DNA from: an uncultured Lachnospiraceae bacterium
Lineage (GTDB): Bacteria; Bacillota; Clostridia; Lachnospirales; Lachnospiraceae
Direction of reading: 5' to 3'
Length of the DNA stretch: 64,000 bases
NCBI GenBank assembly: GCA_947625775.1
Contig: CANQPM010000001.1
Span: 1 to 64,000, forward strand
Numbering within the stretch: the first letter of the stretch is position 1; every line of letters starts with the position of its first letter. The notes under the pieces were generated by a model that saw only the letters and a list, made by a program, of their open reading frames with translations, had not been told where the DNA came from and made no database searches. Of the stretch, positions 1-6,836 are shown piece after piece. A program made the translations under genes and the position numbers.

Positions 1-123
1 CTTAAATTCATCGGTTTTCCACTGTTCCCAGTGATCGTCCCATGAAGTGAAAAAGCCGTTTCCATTCCTGTCAAAATTCCCCCTCAGATGCCCGATACAC
101 CCTGTCTGCCCCTGGATCTGCAT
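1..123 (-). CDS. Partial small protein of the mobile element (3' end off window)
   Basis: An open frame of 41 codons reads from ATG at 123 off the left edge; it starts MQIQGQTGCIGHLRGNF and is rich in Asn, Asp and Trp. The start is uncertain. The only strong Shine-Dalgarno (AGGAGG at 149-154) stands before an ATG at 143 in another frame that closes after 19 codons, so either a frameshift has occurred or the ATG at 123 is used without a good site. I do not recognise the family firmly. Its place after the small membrane and partition genes suggests a conjugative-element accessory protein. Confidence 0.4.
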   Translation of the reverse strand, partial: MQIQGQTGCIGHLRGNFDRNGNGFFTSWDDHWEQWKTDEFK

Positions 124-160
124 ACTCTGTGTATTCTGTGCATTGCTTCCTCCTGTGAAA

Positions 161-244
161 CTACTTCATTCTGCCAAAATATGCGAGCATTCTTTTCAGT
201 CCCTTGTCATCTGCATATGCCCTGTAGAATTTCAGCTTCCACAT
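161..244 (-). CDS. 27-residue small protein of the mobile element
   Basis: ATG at 244 lies downstream of a strong AGGAGG site and opens a 27-codon frame that begins MWKLKFYRAYADDKGLKR and ends at TAG (161-163). It starts 12 bases after the preceding hydrophobic ORF ends, so it belongs to the same transcript. The peptide is basic and aromatic. No function is known to me; the ribosome-binding site and spacing are the only support for translation. Confidence 0.4.
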   Translation of the reverse strand: MWKLKFYRAYADDKGLKRMLAYFGRMK

Positions 245-256
245 ACCGCCCACCTC

Positions 257-439
257 CTATCGTCTGCCAGCAGAAACTCCTGCCATAACCAGCACAATCC
301 TCATAACAAGGGCGAGTAACAGCAGGAACAGTTTGGCTGTCCCAAGCGCCAGCTTAAATGCCGCAAGCACTGCCTGTAATATCCATTTCAATATGGTAAG
401 CAATACCACCCCGGTCTTTCTTAAAACTATTCCTGCCAT
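257..439 (-). CDS. Small hydrophobic membrane protein of the mobile element
   Basis: This 60-residue product is almost entirely hydrophobic (residues about 7-52, Leu/Val/Ala-rich with a few Lys and Arg), giving one long or two short membrane helices and a basic C-terminus. The ATG at 439 follows a clear GGAGG site. It starts 12 bases after the end of the partition-like gene, so the two are probably co-transcribed. Short hydrophobic proteins are common in conjugation modules, but I cannot assign this one to a family. Confidence 0.5.
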   Translation of the reverse strand: MAGIVLRKTGVVLLTILKWILQAVLAAFKLALGTAKLFLLLLALVMRIVLVMAGVSAGRR

Positions 440-451
440 AAAACATTCCTC

Positions 452-886
452 CTATCCCCAGCTGTCAACCAGTTCCATCATGGCTGGATCATCCGGTTCC
501 TTAACACCGCCAGCCGTTTCCACTGCTGCGGCATCCACGCTGTTCCTGCCCGTGGGTGCTGCAGCCACCCTCACGCCCCCGGCTCCGAGCGCCGCCCCAA
601 GAAGCATGATGATTTCATTCTTGACTTCGCTTTTCAGCTCCGCCCGTATGCTGTCAAGGTCATCCCTTGAAATATACCCTGCATTTTTCTTCTGTTCCGC
701 CGCATCTTTCACAAGGCTTTCATCATTCAGGCTGCGGATATAGAAATCCACCGCATCGACGATGAACTGATTGACGGATTTGTGTATTTCCGTATTCAGT
801 TCCGACAGGACCTTGTGCACCCTGCAGTGCTGCTCATTGTCAAGGTTGAGCCGGACACTGTGGTAGCAGATATTTGGCTTTGCCAT
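452..886 (-). CDS. Putative plasmid-partition accessory protein (ParR-like position)
   Basis: A 144-residue soluble protein follows parM. Its N-terminal half (residues about 1-60) contains a ribbon-helix-helix-like pattern (VRLNLDNEQH, then KSVNQFIVDAVDFYI), followed by a charged segment and an Ala/Gly-rich tail. In ParM-type systems the small gene after parM encodes the DNA-binding adaptor ParR, which links the centromere to the filament, and this position and fold pattern fit. The ATG at 886 is preferred over the upstream in-frame GTG at 895 because it follows GGGGTGAGG. Identity as ParR is inferred. Confidence 0.5.
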   Translation of the reverse strand: MAKPNICYHSVRLNLDNEQHCRVHKVLSELNTEIHKSVNQFIVDAVDFYIRSLNDESLVKDAAEQKKNAGYISRDDLDSIRAELKSEVKNEIIMLLGAALGAGGVRVAAAPTGRNSVDAAAVETAGGVKEPDDPAMMELVDSWG

Positions 887-891
887 GTGCC

Positions 892-1500
892 TCACCCCTG
901 CCCTATCTGGTTACGGCGCTTTGCAAGGAAAATCCTGCCCAGCTGCTCATACCCCTTTGCGTTTGCCCTGATGTCCTCAATGTACCGGACATTCCCGCCG
1001 TCATGTGAGCCGAACAGCCTCATGACCGCCGCACCGCCGCCTACAAACACGATTGGTGTCACATCGAGGTTGTAACCGTGTTCTTTCAGGGTGTTGTAGG
1101 CTTTCTGTGCAAAATCACGCAGGCATTCCTTTACAATGTTCATGTACTTATCCGGCAGCGCCGCCTCTCCGGTAGCCATGACCTGCTGTATCACGTTTTC
1201 CTCAAGCTCCTGCCCGATCTGCCTGTTGCACTCCTCGTTGATTATTCTCATGCAGCGGATAAGCCCCTGCTGGCTTGTGATGCATTCCGCTTCATTCGGC
1301 TTGCCATTCTCTATCGGCATGATGTCAATGGTCCAGCTCCCTATATCCACCACTGCCACACGCCCCGGCAAAGTTCTCAACTGTTCTGCAACCGCCGCAT
1401 AGCATTGTGGGAATACGGACACCCTTGCTATCCTTGCCGTGTACTTCTCCTTCTCAAAACGGAAACTGACTTCTTTCTTCTTTGACAGATAATCAATGAA
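892..1500 (-). pseudogene. parM: 5'-truncated parM-like actin ATPase gene
   Basis: The frame encodes the C-terminal half of an actin-like segregation ATPase. VAVVDIGSWTIDIMPIENGK matches the phosphate-2 loop of the actin fold, and VFVGGGAAVMRLFG matches the adenosine-binding Gly loop. The N-terminal domain with the phosphate-1 loop is missing. The frame is open upstream to about 1542, but recognisable ParM sequence starts only near 1500 (FIDYLSKKKEVSF). Upstream DNA belongs to another gene in another frame, so an internal deletion has joined the two. The internal GTG at 1422 has no good ribosome-binding site. Probably non-functional. Confidence 0.65.
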
Positions 1501-1745
1501 TCCTCTGCCTCCGAGCCTACTGGCGCTCCCGCCGCGACCGAATCAATCAACGCCGCCTTCTGCTGCATTTTGCTGCTTATCTGCGAGCCGTACAGCTGCA
1601 CACGCTCACTGTTATCCCTGACCGTGTAAAAAAGAATGATTCCCAGAACAATCAGCCCCGCACCCGCGCACAGTCCCGTGATAATCCTGCGCACAGACTT
1701 ACTGACTCTCCTGTTGACATTAAAGCTCAATTTTTGTAACTGCAT
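1428..1745 (-). pseudogene. Truncated N-terminus of a single-pass membrane protein, fused out of frame to parM
   Basis: Translation starts well (ATG 1745 after AAGGAGC) and gives a basic N-terminus, one membrane helix (about residues 22-41, ITGLCAGAGLIVLGIILFY) and an extracytoplasmic Gln/Lys-rich stretch. From about residue 84 the frame simply reads parM DNA in the wrong frame (ending SLIICQRRKKSVSVL) and stops after 105 codons. The tail is therefore not native, and the gene lost its remaining domain in the deletion that also beheaded parM. The original family cannot be named from the remaining N-terminus. Confidence 0.55.
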
Positions 1746-1828
1746 AGTAATTGCTCCTTCCTTTGGCTGTCCCCCACAACTTACTATTAGAACACCATAA
1801 AAGTTTTAATTCAATATAATTTGTTTAT

Positions 1829-1882
1829 TCACTTGTATTCCGTGTTAAATCACTTGTATTTTCGCAGTTTTCATCATATAAT
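1829..1882 (+). promoter_or_regulatory. LytTR gene promoter with two direct repeats (probable autoregulatory operator)
   Basis: A near-consensus promoter is visible: TTGTAT (1854-1859), a 17-bp spacer and TATAAT (1877-1882). An 11-bp direct repeat, TCACTTGTATT, occurs at 1829-1839 and again at 1850-1860, exactly 21 bp apart, and the second copy overlaps the -35 box. LytTR proteins typically bind two short direct repeats about 21-22 bp apart, and the gene just downstream encodes a LytTR protein. Autoregulation is inferred. Confidence 0.7.
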
Positions 1883-1965
1883 AAAAAATATGGATATTTT
1901 TTGTCAGAAAAATGCTGCTTTTTGCGGCGAATTTTGCACAAGAAAAGAAGAACAGGGGATTTTTT

Positions 1966-2793
1966 ATGAAAAATAGCGACATTATCAGGCTGTCCATCTT
2001 TATAATAACAGAATACTATAAGAATAATCTAACGCCATTTTTTGAGAATATAAGCGACGACGTATTGTGGATTGGTCCTGCCAAGCGCCAGCAGATACGG
2101 GGCAAGGAAAATCTCCTTCAGGCTTTCGCGTCGGACAAGCATAACCTCACCTTTATCATGGGCAACATCAATGTCATATGCGTTTCGCCGCACAGCCACG
2201 TAAAAGAGGTGCTGCTCCACTATGATATTTACACGCATTATCCCAGCGGCAACACGGATCTGCACGACCAGCGCCTGCACTATACATGGTGCGACAAAAA
2301 AGTACAGACCGCCGACGGGCCAAAATACCAGCCCCAGATTGTCAGCCTGCACATCAGCAACGCATGGCCATATGATGAGAAGGATACTATATATCCAGTC
2401 CACTCTGAAAATTTGTTTGCGGCGATGCGCGTCTTTGCAGAATCGCAGACCTACGTGACTGTAAAGGCATCAGACGGGTGTGTACACAGAATCGCGTCAT
2501 CCCACATTTTATACATTGAGACAGTCAAACACTCCGCAAAGCTTCAAATCCACACGGAAGACGGCACAATCACCGTAAATGATACCCTGTCAAAAATTGA
2601 GGAAAATTACCCGAATGTTTTCCTGCGCATACATTCAGGCTACCTAGTAAATCCCGCCCATGTGACAGGCATACGCCGCTTTGCGGCAACCTTGTCTGAC
2701 GGGACACAGCTCCCCATTCCCGAGAAAAAATACACTTTAATTAAAAAGACACTTCTACATGAAAATACGAAAAAACAGGAAAACGCCAAATAA
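1966..2793 (+). CDS. LytTR-family transcription regulator with NTF2/SnoaL-like sensor domain
   Basis: The 275-residue protein has an N-terminal NTF2/SnoaL-like segment (about residues 5-125, with ISDDVLWIGPAKRQQIRGKE) where classical LytTR regulators carry a phosphorylated receiver. The C-terminal LytTR DNA-binding domain spans about residues 165-270; RIHSGYLVNPAHVTGIRR is the characteristic motif. The NTF2-like pocket may bind a small ligand. The start at 1966 (AGGGG 9 bases upstream) is preferred over an in-frame ATG at 1912, which lacks a ribosome-binding site. It is monocistronic, between its own promoter and a terminator. The target genes are unknown; its own promoter is the best candidate. 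Confidence 0.8.
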   Translation: MKNSDIIRLSIFIITEYYKNNLTPFFENISDDVLWIGPAKRQQIRGKENLLQAFASDKHNLTFIMGNINVICVSPHSHVKEVLLHYDIYTHYPSGNTDLHDQRLHYTWCDKKVQTADGPKYQPQIVSLHISNAWPYDEKDTIYPVHSENLFAAMRVFAESQTYVTVKASDGCVHRIASSHILYIETVKHSAKLQIHTEDGTITVNDTLSKIEENYPNVFLRIHSGYLVNPAHVTGIRRFAATLSDGTQLPIPEKKYTLIKKTLLHENTKKQENAK

Positions 2794-2815
2794 ATCCAAC
2801 GTTTTCCTGTTTTTT
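2770..2815. terminator. Bidirectional Rho-independent terminator between LytTR gene and MCP gene
   Basis: The 16-base arms AAAAAACAGGAAAACG (2770-2785) and CGTTTTCCTGTTTTTT (2800-2815) are perfectly complementary, and each strand ends in a T run. The LytTR stop codon (2791-2793) lies in the loop. It serves the LytTR gene from the left and the convergent chemotaxis-receptor gene from the right. Confidence 0.85.
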
Positions 2816-2849
2816 AATCATTTAAGGCTTCAATATTAAATTCAAAGCT

Positions 2850-4880
2850 TTAAGGCAGCTCAAACTGATGCACCATCTCATTGAGCGTAGTCGCCTGCGC
2901 CGCAAGCTCCTGCGAAGTAGCCGAGCTTTCCTGCGCCGTAGCCGAATTGTCCTGTATTCCCTGAGAAATGTCCTCTATGCCGATACGTATCTGCTCCATG
3001 CTCTGTGTCTGCAGCGCCGCATTTTCAGCCGCCTCGGTAATCATCTTGCTCACGCGCTCAACCGCCGCCACAGTATCACGCAGCGACAGCACTACATCGC
3101 CCGCGCGCTCATTACCCTTGTCAATCTCCTCCATAGACACATTGATGAGATCCCTCGTGGTATTCGCCGCCTTAGAGCTCTCGTCAGCAAGCTTTCCAAT
3201 CTCGCCCGCAACCACAGCAAAGCCCTTGCCGGACTCGCCCGCGCGCGCCGCCTCTATGGAAGCGTTAAGCGACAGCAGGTTTGTCTGATCCGCAATCTCC
3301 TCGATAGTCTGGATAATGCCAACTACCTGACGCGACGTTTCCTGAATTTTCGTCATGGCCTCCATCATCTGGTTCATCTGATTCTGGCTGTGCTCCATCA
3401 TTGCCGTTACCTGCTTAGTCTCGTTTGCGGAAGCCTCAAAGCCCTTCCTGCTCTCATTTACCTGCTCTACCACAGAGCTTGATGTCGCCACAAGCTCCTC
3501 AACAGCCGCAGCTTGCGTACCTGCGCCCTCCGCGAGCGCCTGAGCCGCGTTTGCAAGCTCGTCCGCGCCTGCCGACACCTGATAAGCGCTTTCCGTGATG
3601 CCGCCCATCACGTCAATCATAGACTTGGAAATAAGCAGCAGCGCGTCCTTAAGCTTTGCAAACTCGCCCACATAATCATTTTTAAGCGAAACAGCAAGCT
3701 TGCCCTGCGCCATATCACCCAGCACGTCTGAAATCTCGTCTATATAGCATATGTACTCTTTAAGCCTTGTAACCGTAGCGCTGATGCTGTCGCCAAGCTG
3801 TCCGATCTCATTCTCCGAATGTACGTGTATCTCCACGTCTAGCTCGCCCGCCGCAAGCTTCTTAGCCGTCTCGTTGAGATCCTTAATCGGCTCTGAAAGG
3901 CTGTGCGACGTCTTCATAATGCTAACCGAAATAACCACAATGCCCACGCCAAATGCAATAATAAGCGCAACCAGCATGCCATAAATCATCTCGTGGTACT
4001 CAAACGAAGGCAGGCTGCTCAATACGCTGTAGCCCGTCTCGCCCACATTTGCCGTAAAGCCGTACTTTGTGCCGCTTTGAGACTTATATTTCATAAACTC
4101 CTGCTCACAGTTTTCAATAGCGCTCACTACGTTGCCCGAAAGTCCTGACTCGTTGATATTCTTCTGTATCAGCGACTCGTCCTCGTCATAGAGAATAGTG
4201 CCTGCCGACGTCACCAAAATCACGTAGCCGCCACGCCCTATGGTATATGACTTCATAACGCTGATTATCTGGTCAAGCGAGGTATCAAGCCCTGCCGCCC
4301 CGATAATATTTCCCGACGAAGAACGCACGGGAGTTACCACGCTGAGTATCATATCGCCTGTACTTGAATCAATATACGGCTCAGTCAAAACCGTCTCTCC
4401 CGTCTGTGTGCATACAGACCATGCGCGCGCCGAAAAATCCCAGCCGTCGCCCGATGTAAAGCCGTCAGACTGCGTGAGGATGCTCGCGTCCATATCGGCT
4501 ACCCATGCCGCCATAATGTTATCCGCGTCAACACCCGCAATATTTACCAAATCCTCATATACCGTCGGGAAATTAGGCTTTTGGGTGATATCGTCACCCG
4601 CCGATGTTTCCTCCAGCAATGCCACTATCTCGGGATTGACAGCCATCTGCTGTGACATCTTTATATACTGGTCAAAGAAGCCCGTGAGCCTGTTTGCCGC
4701 CGACTCCGATTCCAGCGTAAGCTCCGTCTCCTTTGCCGACATAATAGCCGACCAAACCATGACAATCGCGATAACAGCGACCACCACAAAGACTACAAAG
4801 ACTCTTGTGCCAATCCTAACCATAATTTCCTCTGCAATCTTTTTGCGCGAGTGGTCTTTCTTTTTTGTGTTTGAACCCAT
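2850..4880 (-). CDS. Methyl-accepting chemotaxis protein with dCache-type sensor
   Basis: This transmembrane receptor signals to CheA/CheW. From the chosen start (ATG 4880 after GAGGAAAAA; the upstream in-frame ATG has no such site) it has 676 residues: a basic cytoplasmic tail, a first membrane helix (about 27-45), an extracellular double-Cache domain (about 50-300, with WDFSARAWS and TGDMILSVVTPV), a second membrane helix (about 305-330), a HAMP domain, and the MCP signalling hairpin whose tip reads EIADQTNLLSLNASIEAARAG. Cache sensors usually bind amino acids or other small solutes; the ligand is not predictable here. It is a single-gene unit with its own promoter. Confidence 0.93.
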   Translation of the reverse strand: MGSNTKKKDHSRKKIAEEIMVRIGTRVFVVFVVVAVIAIVMVWSAIMSAKETELTLESESAANRLTGFFDQYIKMSQQMAVNPEIVALLEETSAGDDITQKPNFPTVYEDLVNIAGVDADNIMAAWVADMDASILTQSDGFTSGDGWDFSARAWSVCTQTGETVLTEPYIDSSTGDMILSVVTPVRSSSGNIIGAAGLDTSLDQIISVMKSYTIGRGGYVILVTSAGTILYDEDESLIQKNINESGLSGNVVSAIENCEQEFMKYKSQSGTKYGFTANVGETGYSVLSSLPSFEYHEMIYGMLVALIIAFGVGIVVISVSIMKTSHSLSEPIKDLNETAKKLAAGELDVEIHVHSENEIGQLGDSISATVTRLKEYICYIDEISDVLGDMAQGKLAVSLKNDYVGEFAKLKDALLLISKSMIDVMGGITESAYQVSAGADELANAAQALAEGAGTQAAAVEELVATSSSVVEQVNESRKGFEASANETKQVTAMMEHSQNQMNQMMEAMTKIQETSRQVVGIIQTIEEIADQTNLLSLNASIEAARAGESGKGFAVVAGEIGKLADESSKAANTTRDLINVSMEEIDKGNERAGDVVLSLRDTVAAVERVSKMITEAAENAALQTQSMEQIRIGIEDISQGIQDNSATAQESSATSQELAAQATTLNEMVHQFELP

Positions 4881-4987
4881 TTTTTCCTCATTTCTGCGCG
4901 GCAAAACCCCAGAATATGCAGAAACCGCGCATCTGCATATCTGTTTAGATGCAGGCATTTTGTCAATGCCAAATTAGTTACATTTAC

Positions 4988-5016
4988 ATTTTAACAGATT
5001 TATACATTATGCTCAA
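4988..5016 (-). promoter_or_regulatory. Candidate sigma-70-type promoter of the chemotaxis receptor gene
   Basis: Read on the minus strand, TTGAGC (5016-5011), a 17-bp spacer and TAAAAT (4993-4988) lie about 110 bases before the receptor start. The motility sigma factor consensus was not seen. Confidence 0.45.
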
Positions 5017-5095
5017 TTATTTTTTGTCGATTTTGGTATTTTTGGCTATTTTCATAAAAAATTGATAAAAATTTAGTGAAAATATTTTCCTTGAC

Positions 5096-5147
5096 ACATA
5101 AAAAACGCCCGTGCCGAAACACAGACGTTTATTCACAAATGTTTATA
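5096..5147 (-). terminator. Terminator of the PAS-GGDEF-EAL gene; first copy of a 52-bp repeat
   Basis: On the minus strand AACGTCTGTG, a TTTCGG loop and CACGGGCGTT form a 10-bp stem with G-U pairs, followed by TTTTT. The whole 52-bp block recurs at 8735-8786 with only two differences, again directly after a minus-strand gene. Confidence 0.8.
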
Positions 5148-5150
5148 TGC

Positions 5151-6797
5151 TTACTGCTGCTTCACTTCAAGCAGCTTCTCAAACTCACTCCTGCACACAG
5201 GCCTTGAATAATGATAGCCCTGCAGCAGCGTGGCATGCATATCCCCTACAATCTCCGCCACCCTGCCGTCCTCCACTCCTTCTATGATGGATTTATAGCC
5301 CAGGCGCCTGCACATTTCAAGCAGGCTGTCAACAATCACATAATCAATCTCGTGTCCTGGCTCGGCAAGCTCCCTGATGAAAGAGTGTTCAACCTTGATG
5401 TAATCCACAGGCAGCCATTTGAGCATTTCCATAGACGCGTAGGCTGTCCCGAAATCGTCAAGCGCCATCTTAAAGCCGTAATCGCGCAGCCTCCCAAACG
5501 TCGCCGCAAGCTCCTTTGGATTCTCTACCTGGCAGCTCTCCGTAAGCTCTATAATGATATTTTCAGGATTTACCCCGTATTTTTCCGCGCTGGCAATCAC
5601 CCTGTCCGCAAACGAGGCCTCCGTCATCTGCTGATACGACACGTTAAAGCTTACCTGAAGCTCGCCATACCTGTCACGCCACGCTGCCTGCTGCCTGAGC
5701 GCCTCCTCCATTACCCAAAAGCCTACATCGCGGATATCCCCGTATTCCTCAAGCACCTTTATAAATTCCATCGGGTATGAGTCCTTTATCCGTCTGCCCT
5801 TCCACCTCAAAAGGCTCTCGCAGCCCGCGACCACACCCGTATCAGGGTTGACGAACGGCTGGAAATACAGCTCAAAGCCTTCAAATCCGTTCTTGATGCT
5901 GTGCTTTAAATCTTCCCGCAGAATAAGCCCGCGCTCATGCTTTCTGGCAATCTCCTCTGAAAAGAAAACCATATCGCCCCGCCGACAGTTCTTTGCGTAT
6001 TCAAGGGAATGTTCAAGCTTGCTGATAAGCATTTCCCTGTCAGACGCATCATTCGGGAAAAATACGCCGCCCGCCGATATGGATATTTCCACCTTGTGCC
6101 CATCCGCCAGCATCATGATGCCTATGCTCTTGCGCAGCCTTTTGTAGTATTCTTCCGCCGCCTGCATATCCGCGCCCAAGGCAAGCACAAGAAATTCATC
6201 CCCGTTAAAGCGCAGCAGCTTCCAGCCTGACTCCGCATTGCTGCTTAGCCTGCCCGCAAATTTAACCAAAATCTCATCGCCCGCGTTATATCCATAATTG
6301 CTTATGATTTTCCTGAAGCCGTCAAGACCGATAAGCAGCGCTGCACCTGACTGTGAAGCAAAATCAAAGTGGTGCAGCTCCTGCATCGTCATAAGCCCTG
6401 TCAATGAGTCGTACTTGCTCTGCCCGTCTATCCTCGTCATAAGCCCCGCAAAAATAATAGGCGTCCCCTCCGCGTCACGTATCACGCTGCCCTTGCACTC
6501 CACCCATACATACCCGCCTGACGCATTCCGCGCCCTGTACTGGCAGTCGTGGTATCTCTTTTTGCCTGAAAATACACTCGTAATGTCATTATTATAGGTA
6601 TCCAGGTCATCAGGATGCACATGGTTTGCCCACACGGCTGCCGCATTTTTTATATACTCGCTCTCCAGCCCGAAATATTCCACAGCAGCCCTCGACCATC
6701 GGGAAATGTCGGTCTTCATGTCGCACACGTAAATGTAAACATTGTCCGATGCGGACGCAAACGCTTCAAAAAGCTCATTGTTAAAAACATCACTCAT
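5151..6797 (-). CDS. PAS-GGDEF-EAL protein (cyclic-di-GMP phosphodiesterase candidate)
   Basis: The 548-residue cytoplasmic protein has a PAS-3-like domain (about 10-120), a GGDEF domain (about 130-280) and an EAL domain (about 300-540). The cyclase motif is degenerate, FNGDEF in place of GGDEF, so the cyclase half may be inactive or regulatory. The EAL half retains most catalytic landmarks: ESLLRW (Ala to Ser in the signature), FNVSYQQ, IELTES, LDDFGTAYAS, IKVEHSF, IEGVED and LQGYHYSRP. The net activity is probably hydrolysis of cyclic-di-GMP, possibly tuned by the PAS domain. It lies 39 bases after the FIST-GGDEF gene on the same strand and is probably co-transcribed with it. Confidence 0.88.
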   Translation of the reverse strand: MSDVFNNELFEAFASASDNVYIYVCDMKTDISRWSRAAVEYFGLESEYIKNAAAVWANHVHPDDLDTYNNDITSVFSGKKRYHDCQYRARNASGGYVWVECKGSVIRDAEGTPIIFAGLMTRIDGQSKYDSLTGLMTMQELHHFDFASQSGAALLIGLDGFRKIISNYGYNAGDEILVKFAGRLSSNAESGWKLLRFNGDEFLVLALGADMQAAEEYYKRLRKSIGIMMLADGHKVEISISAGGVFFPNDASDREMLISKLEHSLEYAKNCRRGDMVFFSEEIARKHERGLILREDLKHSIKNGFEGFELYFQPFVNPDTGVVAGCESLLRWKGRRIKDSYPMEFIKVLEEYGDIRDVGFWVMEEALRQQAAWRDRYGELQVSFNVSYQQMTEASFADRVIASAEKYGVNPENIIIELTESCQVENPKELAATFGRLRDYGFKMALDDFGTAYASMEMLKWLPVDYIKVEHSFIRELAEPGHEIDYVIVDSLLEMCRRLGYKSIIEGVEDGRVAEIVGDMHATLLQGYHYSRPVCRSEFEKLLEVKQQ

Positions 6798-6836
6798 GAT
6801 TAATCCCCCTTTTGCCGACTCGCGGCATAAACACGC

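Larger units (their letters stand above)
1..1745 (-). mobile_element. Degraded end of an integrated conjugative/plasmid-like element
   Basis: Five closely packed minus-strand reading frames with good ribosome-binding sites form one unit: a membrane-protein N-terminus fused out of frame to a parM remnant, a partition-like protein, two tiny proteins and a partial protein at the left edge. Actin-like ParM with a small companion is typical of plasmids and integrative conjugative elements of Clostridia. The unit stops at about 1745, where an ordinary regulator gene with its own promoter begins. No integrase, attachment site or terminal repeat is visible here, so the true element boundary is unknown. 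That this is element DNA is an inference from gene content. Confidence 0.55.
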
